This document shows positions 6,529-16,383 of a stretch of 64,000 nucleotides of DNA, in pieces. Source of the DNA: Catellatospora sp. KI3 (GTDB lineage: Bacteria; Actinomycetota; Actinomycetes; Mycobacteriales; Micromonosporaceae); the NCBI RefSeq assembly GCF_029948125.1, contig NZ_JASAMB010000012.1, positions 124,001-188,000 on the forward strand. Direction: 5' to 3'. The notes under the pieces are model-generated. The model did no database searches, was not told the origin of the DNA, and was given only the letters and a program-made list of their open reading frames with translations. How positions within the stretch are numbered: the first letter of the stretch is position 1; every line of letters begins with the position of its first letter. A program made the translations under genes and the position numbers.

Positions 6529-7929
6529 ATGAGCACGCAGGACACCTTTCCCACCGTGGTGATCGGCGCCGGACCGGTCGGCCTCGCCGCGGCCGCGCAC
6601 CTGGCCGAGCGCGGCCTGGACTTCCTCGTCCTGGAGGCCGGTGACGGCCCGGCCGCCGCGATGGCCGCCTGGGGACATGTGCGGGTGTTCAGCCCGTGGC
6701 GCTACAACCTCGACGCCGCCGCCCGCCGCCTGCTCGAGGCAGACGGCTGGATCGCCCCCGACCTGGCACAGCTGCCGCTGGGCGCGCAGATCGTCGAGGA
6801 CTACCTGCTCCCCCTGACCAAACTTCCGGCCCTGGCCGGGCGGGTCCGCTACGGGGCGAGGGTCGTCGCGATCAGCCGCGACGGCCTCGACCGGGTCCGC
6901 TCCACCGGACGCGAGCAGGCGCCGTTCCTCATCCGCCTGGCCGACGGGCAGGAGCTGACCGCCAAGGCGGTCATCGACGCCACCGGAACCTGGCCCACCC
7001 CGAACGTACTCGGCGGCTCCGGCCTGCCCGCCCACGGCGAACCCGAGGCCGCGGCGTACATCGACACCGCGCTGCCCGACGTCCTCGGCCGTGACCGCGA
7101 CCGGTTCGCCGGCCGCCACACCCTTGTCGTCGGCGCCGGGCACTCCGCCGCCAACACCCTGCTGGCCCTCGCACAACTCGCCACCGAGGTCCCGGGCACG
7201 CAGGTGAGCTGGGCGATCCGCACCGGCGCGGCCACCCGCACCTACGGCGGCGGCGACGCCGACGCGCTGCCTGCCCGCGGCGCGCTCGGCACCCGGGTCC
7301 GGGCCCTGGTCGACTCCGGCGCCATCACCCTGCACTCCGGGTTCTCCGTGCGCTCCATCGCCGTCGACGGCGGGCAGGTGGCCGTGACCGCGCGCAGCGG
7401 CGCGACCGTCACCGCCGACCGGATCGTGTCGGCCACCGGCTTCCGGCCTGACCACACGATCGCGTCCGAGCTGCGCCTGGACCTCGACCCGATCATGGGC
7501 TCGACCCGCGCCCTCGCGCCGCTGATCGACCCGAACCAGCACTCCTGCGGCACCGTCCCTCCGCACGGCGTTGACGAGCTGACTCAGCCGGAGCCCGGCT
7601 ACTACGCCATCGGCGCGAAGTCCTACGGCCGCGCCCCCACGTTCCTCATGGCCACCGGCTACGAACAGGCCCGCTCCGTGGTCGCCGCGCTGGCCGGGGA
7701 CTGGGACGCCGCCCGCGACGTGCAGCTGGAACTGCCCGAGACCGGTGTCTGCTCCAGCAGCGCCGCCCTCGGCGCCGAAGACGACTCCGCCTGCTGCGGC
7801 GCGCCTGAGCCCGCGCAGGTCCAGGTCTCGCGCGGGCTGTCCACCGGAATCGGCGGCGGGCTGCTCACCCTGCCCGTCCTCCAGCCCGCCACCGAGGCGG
7901 GCAACGGCGGCGGATGCTGCGGCAGCTGA
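6529..7929 (+). CDS. ArsO-like FAD/NAD(P)-dependent oxidoreductase
   Basis: A 466-residue flavoprotein. The FAD dinucleotide fold GAGPVGLAAAAHL is near residue 14, the second nucleotide site GAGHSAANTLLAL near 202, and ATGFRPDHTIASEL near 310 is the conserved ATG motif of flavin monooxygenases. The length fits ArsO-type putative monooxygenases found in actinobacterial ars clusters. The ATG at 6529 has AAGAGGAG upstream. The last 60 residues add five cysteines (VCSSS, ACCGA, GCCGS at the very end), unusual for a monooxygenase and suggestive of metalloid binding. The MFS gene follows after 1 bp. The reaction is not established. Confidence 0.85.
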   Translation: MSTQDTFPTVVIGAGPVGLAAAAHLAERGLDFLVLEAGDGPAAAMAAWGHVRVFSPWRYNLDAAARRLLEADGWIAPDLAQLPLGAQIVEDYLLPLTKLPALAGRVRYGARVVAISRDGLDRVRSTGREQAPFLIRLADGQELTAKAVIDATGTWPTPNVLGGSGLPAHGEPEAAAYIDTALPDVLGRDRDRFAGRHTLVVGAGHSAANTLLALAQLATEVPGTQVSWAIRTGAATRTYGGGDADALPARGALGTRVRALVDSGAITLHSGFSVRSIAVDGGQVAVTARSGATVTADRIVSATGFRPDHTIASELRLDLDPIMGSTRALAPLIDPNQHSCGTVPPHGVDELTQPEPGYYAIGAKSYGRAPTFLMATGYEQARSVVAALAGDWDAARDVQLELPETGVCSSSAALGAEDDSACCGAPEPAQVQVSRGLSTGIGGGLLTLPVLQPATEAGNGGGCCGS

Positions 7930-7930
7930 C

Positions 7931-9154
7931 GTGACCGCCACCGCCGACCGTGCCGCCGCCCCCGCCCGGGGCGGCGGCACTCCCACCACCGGCCGCCGGC
8001 TGATCGCCGTGCTGGCCGTGACCGCGACCGTCGGCTACGGAGTGCTGTACTACACCTTCTCCGTCGTCCTGCACCCGATCGCCGCCGACCTGCACACCAG
8101 CACCGCCGTGATCACCGGCGCGTACACGGTCAGCGTCCTGGCCGCCGCCCTGGCCGCGATCCCCGTCGGCCGTTACCTCGACCGTCGCAGCGCGCGCGGA
8201 CTCATGACCGCGGGCGCCGCCCTGGGATCGGTGGCCGTGGCGGGCCTGTCCCAGGCCACAGCCGTATGGCACGTGTACGCGGCGTTCGCCCTCATCGGCC
8301 TGGCCTCCTCCGCCAGCCTCTACGAAGCCATCTTCACCGTGGTGGTGCACCAACTCGGCCCGGCCCGCCGCGCCGGATCGGTACTGGCCATCACGATCGT
8401 CGCCGGGTTCGCCTCCACCATCTTCGTCCCGGCCACCGGCTGGCTCACCACCGCCTACGACTGGCGTACCGCACTACTGGTACTCGCGATCGTCCACGCC
8501 CTGACCACTGTCCCGGCGCACGCCCTCGCCATCCCCCGCCGCGCTCCCGCCGACCCGGCACACGCGGCGCCAGGATCGAACCGTGCCGCCGACACCAGAC
8601 AAGCACTGCGGGACCGAGGCTTCTGGCTGCTTGCTGTCGCGTTCGTCGCCCACGGCACCGCCGTCTCGGCCGTCAGCGTCCACCTCGTCGGCTACCTCAC
8701 CGCTCTGGGCCACCCCGTCGCACTCGCCGCGACCGTCGCCGGCATGCTTGGCGTCCTGTCGGTCACCGGCCGGGTCCTGACCACCGGCCTCGCCCGGCGC
8801 CGGACCGTCACCACGGTCGCTGCCGCGGTCTTCGCCGGCCAGGCCGCCGCCGCGGCGGCCCTGCCGCTCGCCGGCGCGCACCTGACTGCCGCGATCGCCT
8901 GCGTGGCCGCGTTCGGGCTGGGCTTCGGTATCGGCACCATCGCCCGCCCGGCGATCCTCGTCGACCGCTACGGCACCACCTCCTACGGCGCCATCTCCGG
9001 CACCCTGACCGTCCCCATCACGATCGCCAAAGCCGCCGCGCCGCTGGCTGCCGCAGCCGTCACCGGCACCGCGATGATGGCCACCGTCGCAGTTCTGTGC
9101 CTGATGGCGGCTGCTGCACTGCTCGCCTCGGCACGTACCGAAGCTCCCGCGTAA
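7931..9154 (+). CDS. MFS transporter of the ars locus
   Basis: A 407-residue major facilitator protein with about twelve hydrophobic segments. The first begins at RRLIAVLAVTATVGYGVLYY, and the loop 2-3 motif is GRYLDRRSARGLM (variant of GxxxDRxGRR). GTG 7931 follows the flavoprotein stop by 1 bp, so the two are one operon. It lacks a long central loop. Context suggests export of arsenite or an organoarsenical made by the ArsN/ArsO-like enzymes; MFS exporters in ars clusters are known. The substrate is inferred. Confidence 0.88.
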   Translation: MTATADRAAAPARGGGTPTTGRRLIAVLAVTATVGYGVLYYTFSVVLHPIAADLHTSTAVITGAYTVSVLAAALAAIPVGRYLDRRSARGLMTAGAALGSVAVAGLSQATAVWHVYAAFALIGLASSASLYEAIFTVVVHQLGPARRAGSVLAITIVAGFASTIFVPATGWLTTAYDWRTALLVLAIVHALTTVPAHALAIPRRAPADPAHAAPGSNRAADTRQALRDRGFWLLAVAFVAHGTAVSAVSVHLVGYLTALGHPVALAATVAGMLGVLSVTGRVLTTGLARRRTVTTVAAAVFAGQAAAAAALPLAGAHLTAAIACVAAFGLGFGIGTIARPAILVDRYGTTSYGAISGTLTVPITIAKAAAPLAAAAVTGTAMMATVAVLCLMAAAALLASARTEAPA

Positions 9155-9203
9155 GACTCCAGTTAGACCGGCACATCGGCAGACCATGACCAAGGCAGCC
9201 AGC

Positions 9204-9243
9204 GCTGTCTGCCGCCCCGGCCCGCCGCTGCGCGGCAGACAGC
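9204..9243. terminator. 12-bp stem hairpin, likely bidirectional terminator
   Basis: GCTGTCTGCCGC (9204-9215) pairs perfectly with GCGGCAGACAGC (9232-9243) around a 16-nt GC-rich loop, between convergent genes. There is no T-run, as is common for actinobacterial terminators. Confidence 0.6.
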
Positions 9244-9330
9244 ACCGGCATGATCGCCAGCGAGACCGCGGCCAGCACGAGCCCGGCTGTGGAATGCTCG
9301 GGTCGATGACCGCCGAGCAGCGCGGTGACC
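9213..9330 (-). pseudogene. Fragment of a cation diffusion facilitator-like transporter
   Basis: The minus strand reads ALLGGHRPEHSTAG, then LVLAAVSLAIMPVLSAAQRR, the typical membrane segment and following cytoplasmic Lys/Arg stretch of actinobacterial CDF/cation transporters. No start, no further homologous sequence and an abrupt end at the hairpin mark it as a relic of about 40 codons. Family assignment is from the motif only. Confidence 0.45.
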
Positions 9331-9450
9331 CCGACCGATGGCATGCGGCCGCGGCAGCCGCCGCGCTGTGCGGTGGGCGACTGCCGCCGGTTCGGCTTTC
9401 CGACAGTCGCCCGTGGGCCACTCGCTGAGGCCGGGCCGACCATCCCCTGC

Positions 9451-10518
9451 TTACACCGCGCTGCGGCCGAACTCGCCGAGCTGCCCGGCGATGGACGCTC
9501 GCCGCGGTTCGCGCGGCTCGTCGACGTCCAGACCCAGGAAGCCCAGGACGTCTGCCACGACCTGACCCGGTGCGGCGACCAGGTCGTCGTATTCGATCTC
9601 CAGGCTGCGCCCGGCCACTGCCGGAGCCCGCCGCGCCGGGTCCTGTCGGAGGGTCAGCGTCTTGACGAGTCGAGCGCATTCGGCCTCGATCGCATCCGGG
9701 TCGACCCGGTCGTGGGTGACCTCGCGCAGGGTTCGTACGAGGTTCGCCAGGGATGTGGTGACAGTGGTCGGATCGCGGCGCAGGAACAGGTAGCGTGCCT
9801 GCGGGTAGACCCGGTCGATCGCCGACAGCCACAGGCCGTGATAAGGATCCTTGAGCAGCAGCGTGCCCGTGGCCGGGCGGCGCCACAGCAGGTGCTGGAG
9901 CTGACGCCGGTGCCCCCGGTAGGCCTCGGTCAGCTCCTGTGCCAGCAGCCACGTCGTGTACTCGGGGATGTCGAAGTTGACGCTGAACACCATGCTGGCC
10001 ATCTCGGTGGCCAGCAGCCAGGTGCACTCCTCAGGGTCCTGCGCCGCGGTGGCGTGGATGGCCCGGAATCGCGGGGCCTTCCGGTAGAGGTCGGCGAGCC
10101 CTTGCTCGGTGGCGCGGAGCAGGTCCTCGGCGGTCATGCCGTCCGGGGTGACCGGCCGGGTGAGTTCCCAGAATCGTGGTGCGTGCAGGCCGGGATGCCC
10201 GGCGAGCAGGCGGTGCAGCAGGGTGGTGCCGCTGCGGGGTCCGCCGAGGACGAAGACGGGGTCGGCCACTGGGATGGCGGCTATCTCGGGATGCCGGGCC
10301 GCCTGCCGGGCCAGCAGCAGGCGGTTGCGCAGGGGCGCGCGAACGAATTCGCGGGCCTGCTCGCGGCCCGCACGGGTGAGGGTGCGGTCGTGATCGAGGC
10401 TGCGGGCGAGTTCACGCAGGCCGGTGCGGAAACCGGGCGGACCGAAGTCGGCGAGGTCGAGGGTGCTGGCGGCGTCGGCGAGGAGGCTGTCCGGGTCGAT
10501 GGCCTGTTCGGTGTCCAC
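9451..10518 (-). CDS. Sulfotransferase family protein
   Basis: A 355-residue PAPS-dependent sulfotransferase-like protein. The 5'-phosphosulfate loop is GGPRSGTT at residues 92-99, and the 3'-phosphate motif is RYLFLRRDPTTVTTSLANL near residue 240; a helical N-terminal extension precedes the catalytic domain. GTG 10518 with a GGGGGG run just upstream. It is divergent from a second, shorter sulfotransferase across a 51-bp AT-rich gap that must hold both promoters. Such enzymes sulfate small molecules or glycans; the acceptor is unknown. Confidence 0.88.
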   Translation of the reverse strand: MDTEQAIDPDSLLADAASTLDLADFGPPGFRTGLRELARSLDHDRTLTRAGREQAREFVRAPLRNRLLLARQAARHPEIAAIPVADPVFVLGGPRSGTTLLHRLLAGHPGLHAPRFWELTRPVTPDGMTAEDLLRATEQGLADLYRKAPRFRAIHATAAQDPEECTWLLATEMASMVFSVNFDIPEYTTWLLAQELTEAYRGHRRQLQHLLWRRPATGTLLLKDPYHGLWLSAIDRVYPQARYLFLRRDPTTVTTSLANLVRTLREVTHDRVDPDAIEAECARLVKTLTLRQDPARRAPAVAGRSLEIEYDDLVAAPGQVVADVLGFLGLDVDEPREPRRASIAGQLGEFGRSAV

Positions 10519-10569
10519 GGGCCCCCCATAGTTCGATAAATCGAAATGTTTTAAAGATATGTTAACAGG

Positions 10570-11394
10570 ATGCTGAAGCGACCCGTGTTCCTCATGTCCA
10601 CACCCCGAGCAGGCAGCACGCTGCTGTTCGAGGTGCTCGCGCAGTCACCTCGGGCGTGGACGATCGGCGGCGAGAGCCACGCCGTCATCGAGGCGATCGA
10701 ACCGCTGCGGGCGCGCGAACGGGGCTGGGAGTCCAGCCGGCTGACCGCCGAAGACGCCACCCCGCAGGTCGTCGCCCGGCTGGGCACCGGCTTCCAGCAG
10801 CTGTGGCACGACCGGGACGGGCGTCGCCCCGGCCCGCTCGACCAGCCCACACTGCTGGAGAAGACACCTCGCAACGCGCTGCGGCTGCCGTTCCTGGCGG
10901 CGGCGTTCCCCGACGCGCGCTTCGTCTACCTGTACCGCGAGCCGGCGGAGACCATCAGCAGCATGCTGGAGGGCTGGCTGACCGGCCGCTGCATCACCTA
11001 CCCCGATCTGCCTGGCTGGACCGGGCTGCCGTGGTCGTTCATGCTCGTGCCCGGCTGGCGTGAGCTGATCGGCCGGCCGGTCGCGGAGATCGCCGCGGTG
11101 CAGTGGGCCACCACCACGGAGATCCTGCTGAACGACCTGGCCCGACTCGACCCCCGGCAGTGGCTGGCCACCGACTACCGGCGTCTGGTCGCCGACCCGG
11201 CCGCCGAGACGGCCCGGATCTGCTCGTTCCTCGGCTGGCCCTACGATCGGCAGCTGACCGGTCGGCTGCCGCTGTCGGCTTGGACGATCTCGGCGCCGCA
11301 TCCCGACAAGTGGCGCCGCAACGCCGACGTGCTGGAACCGGTGCTGCCGCTGACCGAGCGCGCCGCGGCCCTGGCCAGGTCGGTGCTGAACTGA
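10570..11394 (+). CDS. Sulfotransferase family protein (short)
   Basis: A 274-residue cytoplasmic protein with the PSB loop STPRAGSTLLFEVL at residues 10-23 and the 3'-PB segment RFVYLYREPAETISSML near residue 118. It ends with the ARICSFLGWPYD motif common near the C-terminus of this family. It is divergent from, and only distantly similar to, the neighbouring sulfotransferase. The 51 bp between the two starts are strikingly AT-rich for this genome. The pair may modify the same product; acceptors are unknown. Confidence 0.87.
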   Translation: MLKRPVFLMSTPRAGSTLLFEVLAQSPRAWTIGGESHAVIEAIEPLRARERGWESSRLTAEDATPQVVARLGTGFQQLWHDRDGRRPGPLDQPTLLEKTPRNALRLPFLAAAFPDARFVYLYREPAETISSMLEGWLTGRCITYPDLPGWTGLPWSFMLVPGWRELIGRPVAEIAAVQWATTTEILLNDLARLDPRQWLATDYRRLVADPAAETARICSFLGWPYDRQLTGRLPLSAWTISAPHPDKWRRNADVLEPVLPLTERAAALARSVLN

Positions 11395-11468
11395 GCCGCC
11401 CAGCCGTCAGCCCGGCGCGGCGGGGGGGTAGCCGGTCGAGTGCCGACACGGACAGCGGCGGCTCGGGG

Positions 11469-11498
11469 CGGCCGGGTGGGGCTGACCCCACCCGGCCG
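11469..11498. terminator. 13-bp stem hairpin, bidirectional terminator
   Basis: CGGCCGGGTGGGG (11469-11481) and CCCCACCCGGCCG (11486-11498) pair perfectly around CTGA, 6 bp past the protease stop and 75 bp past the sulfotransferase stop, serving convergent genes. Confidence 0.8.
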
Positions 11499-11503
11499 CT
11501 GGT

Positions 11504-14500
11504 TCAGCCGACCTGCAGGGTCAGGTCGTCCAGCACGAAGCTGGTCTGCAGGTTGGAGTCCTCGGTGCCGGTGAAGGTCAGCGTGACCGTCTGGCCGGCG
11601 TACGCGCCGAGGTTGACGGTGCGCTGGGTGTAGCCCGCCGCCGCGTTCACATTGGACAGCGTCACCAGGGTGGTGCCGTTGGCCTTGACGGTGAACGTGT
11701 CGTAGGCGACCGCCTCGTACTCCTCGGTGTCGATGTGCAGCCAATAGGCCAGCACCGCGCTGGTGCAGCCCGACGGGATGGTGACGGTCTGACTGATCGC
11801 GTCGGTCGCGGCGTAGCCGTAGCCGCTGAGCCACGCGAACCGCGTGCCGCTACGCGCCACCTGCCCGGTGTAGTTGCCGATCGCGCCGGTGGAGCCGGTC
11901 CACGGCGAGGTGCCGCTCTCGAACCCGCCGTTGACGATCAGCTGGGCGGAGGTGCAGCCCCCGGGACCGCCGGGCACGGTCAGGGTGTACGTGGTGCTGT
12001 GCGTCGCGGACCCGGTACCGGTGATGGTGATGGTGTAGGTGCCGCCGGCCACCGACGAGCCGACCGTGATGGTGGCGGTCGACGAGTTGCCGGAGGTCAC
12101 CGACGAGGGGCTGAACGAGACCGTCACGCCCGTGGGGGCGCCGCTGGCGGTCAGGTTCACCGTCTGGGCACTGCCCGCGGTGGTGGCGGTGCCGACGGTG
12201 GTCGTGGTGCTGGACCCCGCGTTCACGGTGCCCGACGCGGGGCTGGCCGAGATCGAGAAGTCGTTGGTCGGCGTGGTCGTGCCGACCGCCCGGTTCCACA
12301 GCGTGTAGGCGATGCCGTCGGCCGCCCGGTCCAGCCCGGTGGCGTTGATGTTGCTGGTGGTGTCGCACGACGAGTGGTAGCAGGAGTCGTAGGCCTGGCC
12401 GGCCGTGCCGCCCCACTTCGACGCCTGGGCCGAGGTCTTGGTGGCGCTGGCGCCCATCGCGTAGCCGGAGGTCGGGATGCCGGCGTTCTGGAACGAGTAG
12501 TCGTCGGAGCGGCCCTGACCCTCGACGTTCTCCTCCGGCTGCAGGCTCAGGGAGTCCCAGTAGGCCTTCATCGGCTGCGACGCGGTCGAGCTGATGTTGT
12601 TGATGAAGTAGCCGCCGTTCTTCGACCCGATCATGTCGAAGTTGTAGTAGGCCTTGATCGCGGTCCGCTGGGTGCTGGTGAGGGAGTTGACGTAGAACTT
12701 CGAGCCGTTGAGGCCCTGCTCCTCGTCGGTCCACCAGCCGAAGCGGACCTTGTTCAGCATGGTCGGGTTCTGCGCGGCGAGCGCGAGGGCGACCTCGAGC
12801 AGCGCCGCCGAGCCGGAGCCGTTGTCGTTGATGCCGGGACCGGCCGAGACGCTGTCCAGGTGGGCGCCGAACATGTAGACGTTGCCGGCGTTGCCGCCGG
12901 GCCACTCGGCGATCAGGTTCGGGCCGGCGCCGCTGGTGCAGCCGGAGGTGCAGGGCTGCTCGGTGACGGTGAAGCCGGCGGTCTGCAGCTTGCCCTTGAC
13001 GTACGCCACCGATTGCAGGTACCCCTGGCCGGTCGAGCGCCGGTTGCCGCCGTTGTTGGTGGCGATGGTGTTGAGCTGGGTCAGGTGCGCCTGCACGTTG
13101 GTCACGCTGATGTTCGGGGCGGTGCCGCCGGGGGTGCCGCCGTTGACGGTCAGCGCGTACTGCGCGGTGTGGGTGACCGAGCCGGTGCCGGTCACGGTGA
13201 TCGTGTACGTGCCGGCGGCGGCGCCGGAGGTGGTCGCCACCGTCATGGTGGAGCTGCTGCCCGAGGTGACCGACGACGGGCTGAACGACACGGTGACCCC
13301 GGACGGGGTGCCGGACGAGGTCAGCGAGACGGTCTGCGCGCTGCCGGAGACGGTGGTGGTGTTGACCGTCGCGGTCGCCGAGGAGCCCGCGTTGACGCTG
13401 CCCGAGGTGGGGCTGACCGAGATCGAGAAGTCGGTGCTGGAGCCGGTGCAGGTCGGGTCGGCCGTCTGGGCCGGGACCGCCACCGCGTTCCACGCGTCCT
13501 TGGTCCGGTTGAACAGGACGCACGAGGAGTCCAGGTTCTTCGCGGCGGTCAGGGTCGCGGTGCGGTACTTCTTGTAGGTCATGCCGGAGGTCTTGAGCAG
13601 CATGCCGCCGTAGAAGATCTTGCCGGCGTTCTGGATGCCGACGCCGGTGACCGACGCCGGGCCGCCCGAGCAGATGGGGCTGTTCGGCTTGCCACCGCCG
13701 GGCGCGCTGCCCTCGGCGAGCAGGTAGAACCAGTGGTTGAGCGGGCCTGCTGCCGCGTGCACCTCGGTGTTCGGGATCGAGGCCGAGTAGCAGTTCGGGT
13801 CGCCGCCGACCAGCGACGGGTTGTACATGTTGCGGATGGGGCCGTTGCCGACGAGATCGATCTCCTCGCCGACCAGGTAGTCCGGCTCGTCGTAGGTGCT
13901 GGACTGGTTGGCGTACGCCTCGGTCAGCGCGCCGAAGATGTCGCCGGTGCCCTCGCCGAGACCGGATTCGGAGCTGGTGCCGCCGGGGGTGTTCTGGTCC
14001 ATGCCGTGACCGAACTCGTGGCCCACCACGTCCATGGACGAGATCCAGTTGCCCGCCGCGTTCTTGCCGATCGTGATGGTCGAACCGTTCCAGTAGGCGT
14101 TCTGCTCGTTCAAGCCAACCTTGATCGGCCAGCTGCCGCCGTTGCCGTTGTGCCCGTTGCGGCCCAGCCAGCTCGACAGCATGTCCCATTCCGTCTGCGC
14201 CGAGTACAGGGCGTCGACGCAGCCGGTCTCCTTGCTGGTGCCCACACCGTTGCCCCAGCTGTCGTCGGGACCGGAGAAGACCGTGTTCGTGCTGTAGTCC
14301 TGGCAGTTCAGGCCACTGCGTGTGGTGTCGCGAAGGTAGTAGGTGCCGCCCGACTGCGACGTGGTGATCGACAGCGGGTTGGGTCCGTTCCACTTGCCGG
14401 TACCCGAACCGGCGGCGGCGTCTTCCTGCTTGGCCAGCACCTGGCCGGTCCGGGCGTCCACGAACACATGCAGGTGGCTGGGGGCCGAGGCGGTGCGTCC

Positions 14501-15010
14501 GGCTTCGACGACCTCCCACGCGAGGCGGGCGGTGTTGTCCTCGACGTGTACCACCAGCGTACGCGACTCGATCTTGTCGACCTTGGCGAGCAGGCCCTTG
14601 GCGGTCTGCTCGGCACGGTCGGCGGTGACGGTCGGCACCGTGGAGACATTGATCTTCGCCCTGGACGCGGCCGAGATCGCCCGGATGGCGCCCCTGCCGT
14701 CGGCGAGCACGGCGGCGTCGCCGCCGACCACCGGCAGGCCGCGGTAGGTACGCGTGTAGGCGATCGAGTACAACCCATCGACCCACGGGATCACCATGCG
14801 GCGGTCGTACTGTTCGAAGGGGCCCTTCGCCAGGGCGTCGTGACCGCCGACGGCGGCCCGGTCGGCCGCGGAGATCGCCAGCGAGAGCGGACTCTGCACC
14901 TGGACGGGTGCAGGCGGCGGGGTCGCGGCCGCCGGCTGTACGGCCAGCGTCACCGTCATCCCGGCGAAGACGGCCAGGGTTAGCCCGGCCGTCAACGTTC
15001 TGCGTTTCAT
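11504..15010 (-). CDS. Secreted double metalloprotease: M4 thermolysin-like plus M28 aminopeptidase-like
   Basis: An 1168-residue exoenzyme. [20 protein letters not shown] is a signal peptide, cleaved near AAATP. A FTP/PepSY-type propeptide covers about 40-200. The M4 catalytic domain has HEFGH at residues 331-335 and the downstream Glu region ([19 protein letters not shown]). A Gly/Ser/Thr-rich Ig-like domain follows (near 530-625), then an M28 peptidase with AHLDS (His717), INDNGSG and WWTDEEQG metal-site motifs. A second, closely similar Ig-like domain and a C-terminal jelly-roll-like domain ([10 protein letters not shown]...) end the protein. ATG 15010 has GGAG at proper distance. Two unrelated zinc proteases in one chain is notable; it likely degrades proteins to amino acids outside the cell. 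Confidence 0.9.
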   Translation of the reverse strand: MKRRTLTAGLTLAVFAGMTVTLAVQPAAATPPPAPVQVQSPLSLAISAADRAAVGGHDALAKGPFEQYDRRMVIPWVDGLYSIAYTRTYRGLPVVGGDAAVLADGRGAIRAISAASRAKINVSTVPTVTADRAEQTAKGLLAKVDKIESRTLVVHVEDNTARLAWEVVEAGRTASAPSHLHVFVDARTGQVLAKQEDAAAGSGTGKWNGPNPLSITTSQSGGTYYLRDTTRSGLNCQDYSTNTVFSGPDDSWGNGVGTSKETGCVDALYSAQTEWDMLSSWLGRNGHNGNGGSWPIKVGLNEQNAYWNGSTITIGKNAAGNWISSMDVVGHEFGHGMDQNTPGGTSSESGLGEGTGDIFGALTEAYANQSSTYDEPDYLVGEEIDLVGNGPIRNMYNPSLVGGDPNCYSASIPNTEVHAAAGPLNHWFYLLAEGSAPGGGKPNSPICSGGPASVTGVGIQNAGKIFYGGMLLKTSGMTYKKYRTATLTAAKNLDSSCVLFNRTKDAWNAVAVPAQTADPTCTGSSTDFSISVSPTSGSVNAGSSATATVNTTTVSGSAQTVSLTSSGTPSGVTVSFSPSSVTSGSSSTMTVATTSGAAAGTYTITVTGTGSVTHTAQYALTVNGGTPGGTAPNISVTNVQAHLTQLNTIATNNGGNRRSTGQGYLQSVAYVKGKLQTAGFTVTEQPCTSGCTSGAGPNLIAEWPGGNAGNVYMFGAHLDSVSAGPGINDNGSGSAALLEVALALAAQNPTMLNKVRFGWWTDEEQGLNGSKFYVNSLTSTQRTAIKAYYNFDMIGSKNGGYFINNISSTASQPMKAYWDSLSLQPEENVEGQGRSDDYSFQNAGIPTSGYAMGASATKTSAQASKWGGTAGQAYDSCYHSSCDTTSNINATGLDRAADGIAYTLWNRAVGTTTPTNDFSISASPASGTVNAGSSTTTTVGTATTAGSAQTVNLTASGAPTGVTVSFSPSSVTSGNSSTATITVGSSVAGGTYTITITGTGSATHSTTYTLTVPGGPGGCTSAQLIVNGGFESGTSPWTGSTGAIGNYTGQVARSGTRFAWLSGYGYAATDAISQTVTIPSGCTSAVLAYWLHIDTEEYEAVAYDTFTVKANGTTLVTLSNVNAAAGYTQRTVNLGAYAGQTVTLTFTGTEDSNLQTSFVLDDLTLQVG

Positions 15011-15135
15011 CGGGGCTCCAAGGTGGGTTCGTGCCGCGCTTGCGGCGTCCCGAGCCAACCAAAGGCGCCTGTCGATGAGAAACCCTGGGCGCCCCTTGCG
15101 GAACCCTTGACTGTTCACCGATTCTTCATCGGACC

Positions 15136-15324
15136 TTGAACGGTTACACAGCTCGCGGGGGGGGGTCGAAGGGCGGCCGATCGCCGGCCTTCGGCCCCGT
15201 CCGGGACGATATGGTCAGCCTGCGCAACAACGGCACCGTGGCCCGCACCATCAGTGTCTTCTCCGTCTGCGCACCGCCGCCTGCCGAGTACATGATCAAC
15301 CTGGTCCCGTTCACCGCCTCCTGA
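15136..15324 (+). pseudogene. C-terminal relic of a secreted protein
   Basis: The end of this frame reads [20 protein letters not shown] and stops at 15324, just before a strong terminator. That is the usual last strand of actinobacterial secreted beta-rich proteins (WTV-x-NNG-x-AxTxTVYAVCA pattern). Nothing upstream within the frame looks like the rest of such a protein and there is no start signal, so I read it as a truncated remnant. Confidence 0.4.
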
Positions 15325-15328
15325 TCGA

Positions 15329-15371
15329 CGGCGGCTCCCGCCCCGCAAGCGGGACCGGGCGGGAGCCGCCG
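15329..15371 (+). terminator. 15-bp stem hairpin terminator
   Basis: CGGCGGCTCCCGCCC (15329-15343) pairs perfectly with GGGCGGGAGCCGCCG (15357-15371), loop 13 nt, starting 5 bp after the stop of the secreted-protein relic. Confidence 0.7.
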
Positions 15372-15385
15372 CGACTGCCGCCCCG

Positions 15386-15577
15386 GCCGGTCGAGCCGCG
15401 GGCGACCACCTGGGCCGAGGCGGCGGCCGGGCCGGGCTCACCGGTATCGCGGCCGATGCTCCGCAGGATCGACGTGACCAGGGCGGGGACCAGGGTCGCC
15501 GGGTCGAGGCGGACGGTGGTGAGCGGTGAGGACGCCAGGGCTGCCGCGCCGATGTCGTCGGCGGAGATGGCGGTGCT
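15386..15577 (-). pseudogene. C-terminal relic of a LacI-type regulator
   Basis: On the minus strand ADDIGAAALASSPLTTVRLD, then PALVTSILRSIG, and near the end AQVVARGSTGRG, follow the C-terminal effector domain of LacI regulators (DDI-A-PPLTTVR-, VVRGST). No DNA-binding half is present nearby and the start is missing, so it is a fragment. The stretch 15578-15818 has no gene I can support. Confidence 0.35.
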
Positions 15578-15818
15578 GCTGGGCGGGCCGGTGCCGGCGC
15601 CTCGCCGCCACGACGGATGCCACGATCGAGGATCTGCGCCAGACGTGGCTGGGGCGCCGGATGAGGTATTTGCTGCTGGCCGCGGTCCGCAAGCAGGTGC
15701 CCGTCGGCGACCCCGACCTGGAGACGATGGCCGGGGCCTCTGCGCCAGTCTGGCGTTCAGCAGTGGGGTGGAGGGGCACGTACTGTGTCGGGGTGACCAT
15801 CCACCCCCGCGGACGACG

Positions 15819-16373
15819 ATGACCGGGCGGCGTCCCGCCAACCGGGGCCCGGGTGCTGCCTCGCAGAATCGGCTGGCCCTGGTCGCTGCGGCCACAGAGG
15901 TGTTCGCGGAGCAGGGCATCGACGCTCCGCTGAACGCGGTGGCCAAGCGGGCCGGGGTCGGTCAGGGCGTGCTGTACCGGCATTTCCCGGACCGGATCAG
16001 TCTGGCGCTGGCGGCGTTCGACACCAACGTCGCCGAGATCGAGGCCCTGGCGGCCCGACCCGGCTGCGACGTCGATGAGCTGTTCGCGGCGCTGACGCGG
16101 CAGATGATCGACTCGGTGGCGTTCGTCGACATCGTGACCGGCGCCGACCGCGACCCGAGGCTGGAGGCGATCCGCGACCGGGTGCGTACGGCGCTGGTCG
16201 GCGTGGTCGACCAGGCCCGCCGGGCGGGTGTGCTCCGCCCGGCGGTGACCGCCGACGATGTGATGCTGGCCGTGGGCATGATCGCCTCGCTGCTGGCCAA
16301 GGTGCCCGAATCCGAGCGCCTCGATACCGCGTCGGCGGCCTGGTCGCTGCTCGATCGGGCGCTACGGCCCTGA
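15819..16373 (+). CDS. TetR/AcrR family transcriptional regulator
   Basis: A 184-residue regulator with the N-terminal HTH ALVAAATEVFAEQGIDAPLN, then VAKRAGVGQGVLYRHFPDRI, and a helical ligand-binding C-terminal half. ATG 15819 is chosen because the TetR domain starts 15 residues later; the frame is open upstream but unlike the family. It converges on the SDR gene with only 10 bp between, and probably controls that KstD-like/SDR operon, whose start carries a large perfect palindrome (18838-18871). The ligand may be a steroid-like or other lipophilic compound (inferred). Confidence 0.9.
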   Translation: MTGRRPANRGPGAASQNRLALVAAATEVFAEQGIDAPLNAVAKRAGVGQGVLYRHFPDRISLALAAFDTNVAEIEALAARPGCDVDELFAALTRQMIDSVAFVDIVTGADRDPRLEAIRDRVRTALVGVVDQARRAGVLRPAVTADDVMLAVGMIASLLAKVPESERLDTASAAWSLLDRALRP

Positions 16374-16383
16374 ACCGTGCGTA

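Larger units (their letters stand above)
9155..9450. other. Convergent intergenic region
   Basis: Between the MFS gene and a leftward sulfotransferase. It holds a strong hairpin (9204-9243) and a small relic of a cation transporter on the minus strand; no intact gene is seen. Confidence 0.6.

Noticed and set aside
6460-7989. 509-codon minus-strand frame over the ArsO-like gene
   Set aside because: Gly/Arg/Val-rich shadow of a clear flavoprotein on the plus strand.
8474-10027. 517-codon minus-strand frame over MFS and sulfotransferase
   Set aside because: Shadow frame crossing two well-supported genes and a terminator.
11735-14983. Long open frames opposite and beside the double protease (1082 codons on plus, 1070 on minus)
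   Set aside because: Low-complexity Gly/Ala/Val/Arg translations with no domain or ribosome site; the protease frame has signal peptide and two catalytic domains. They are GC-driven shadows.
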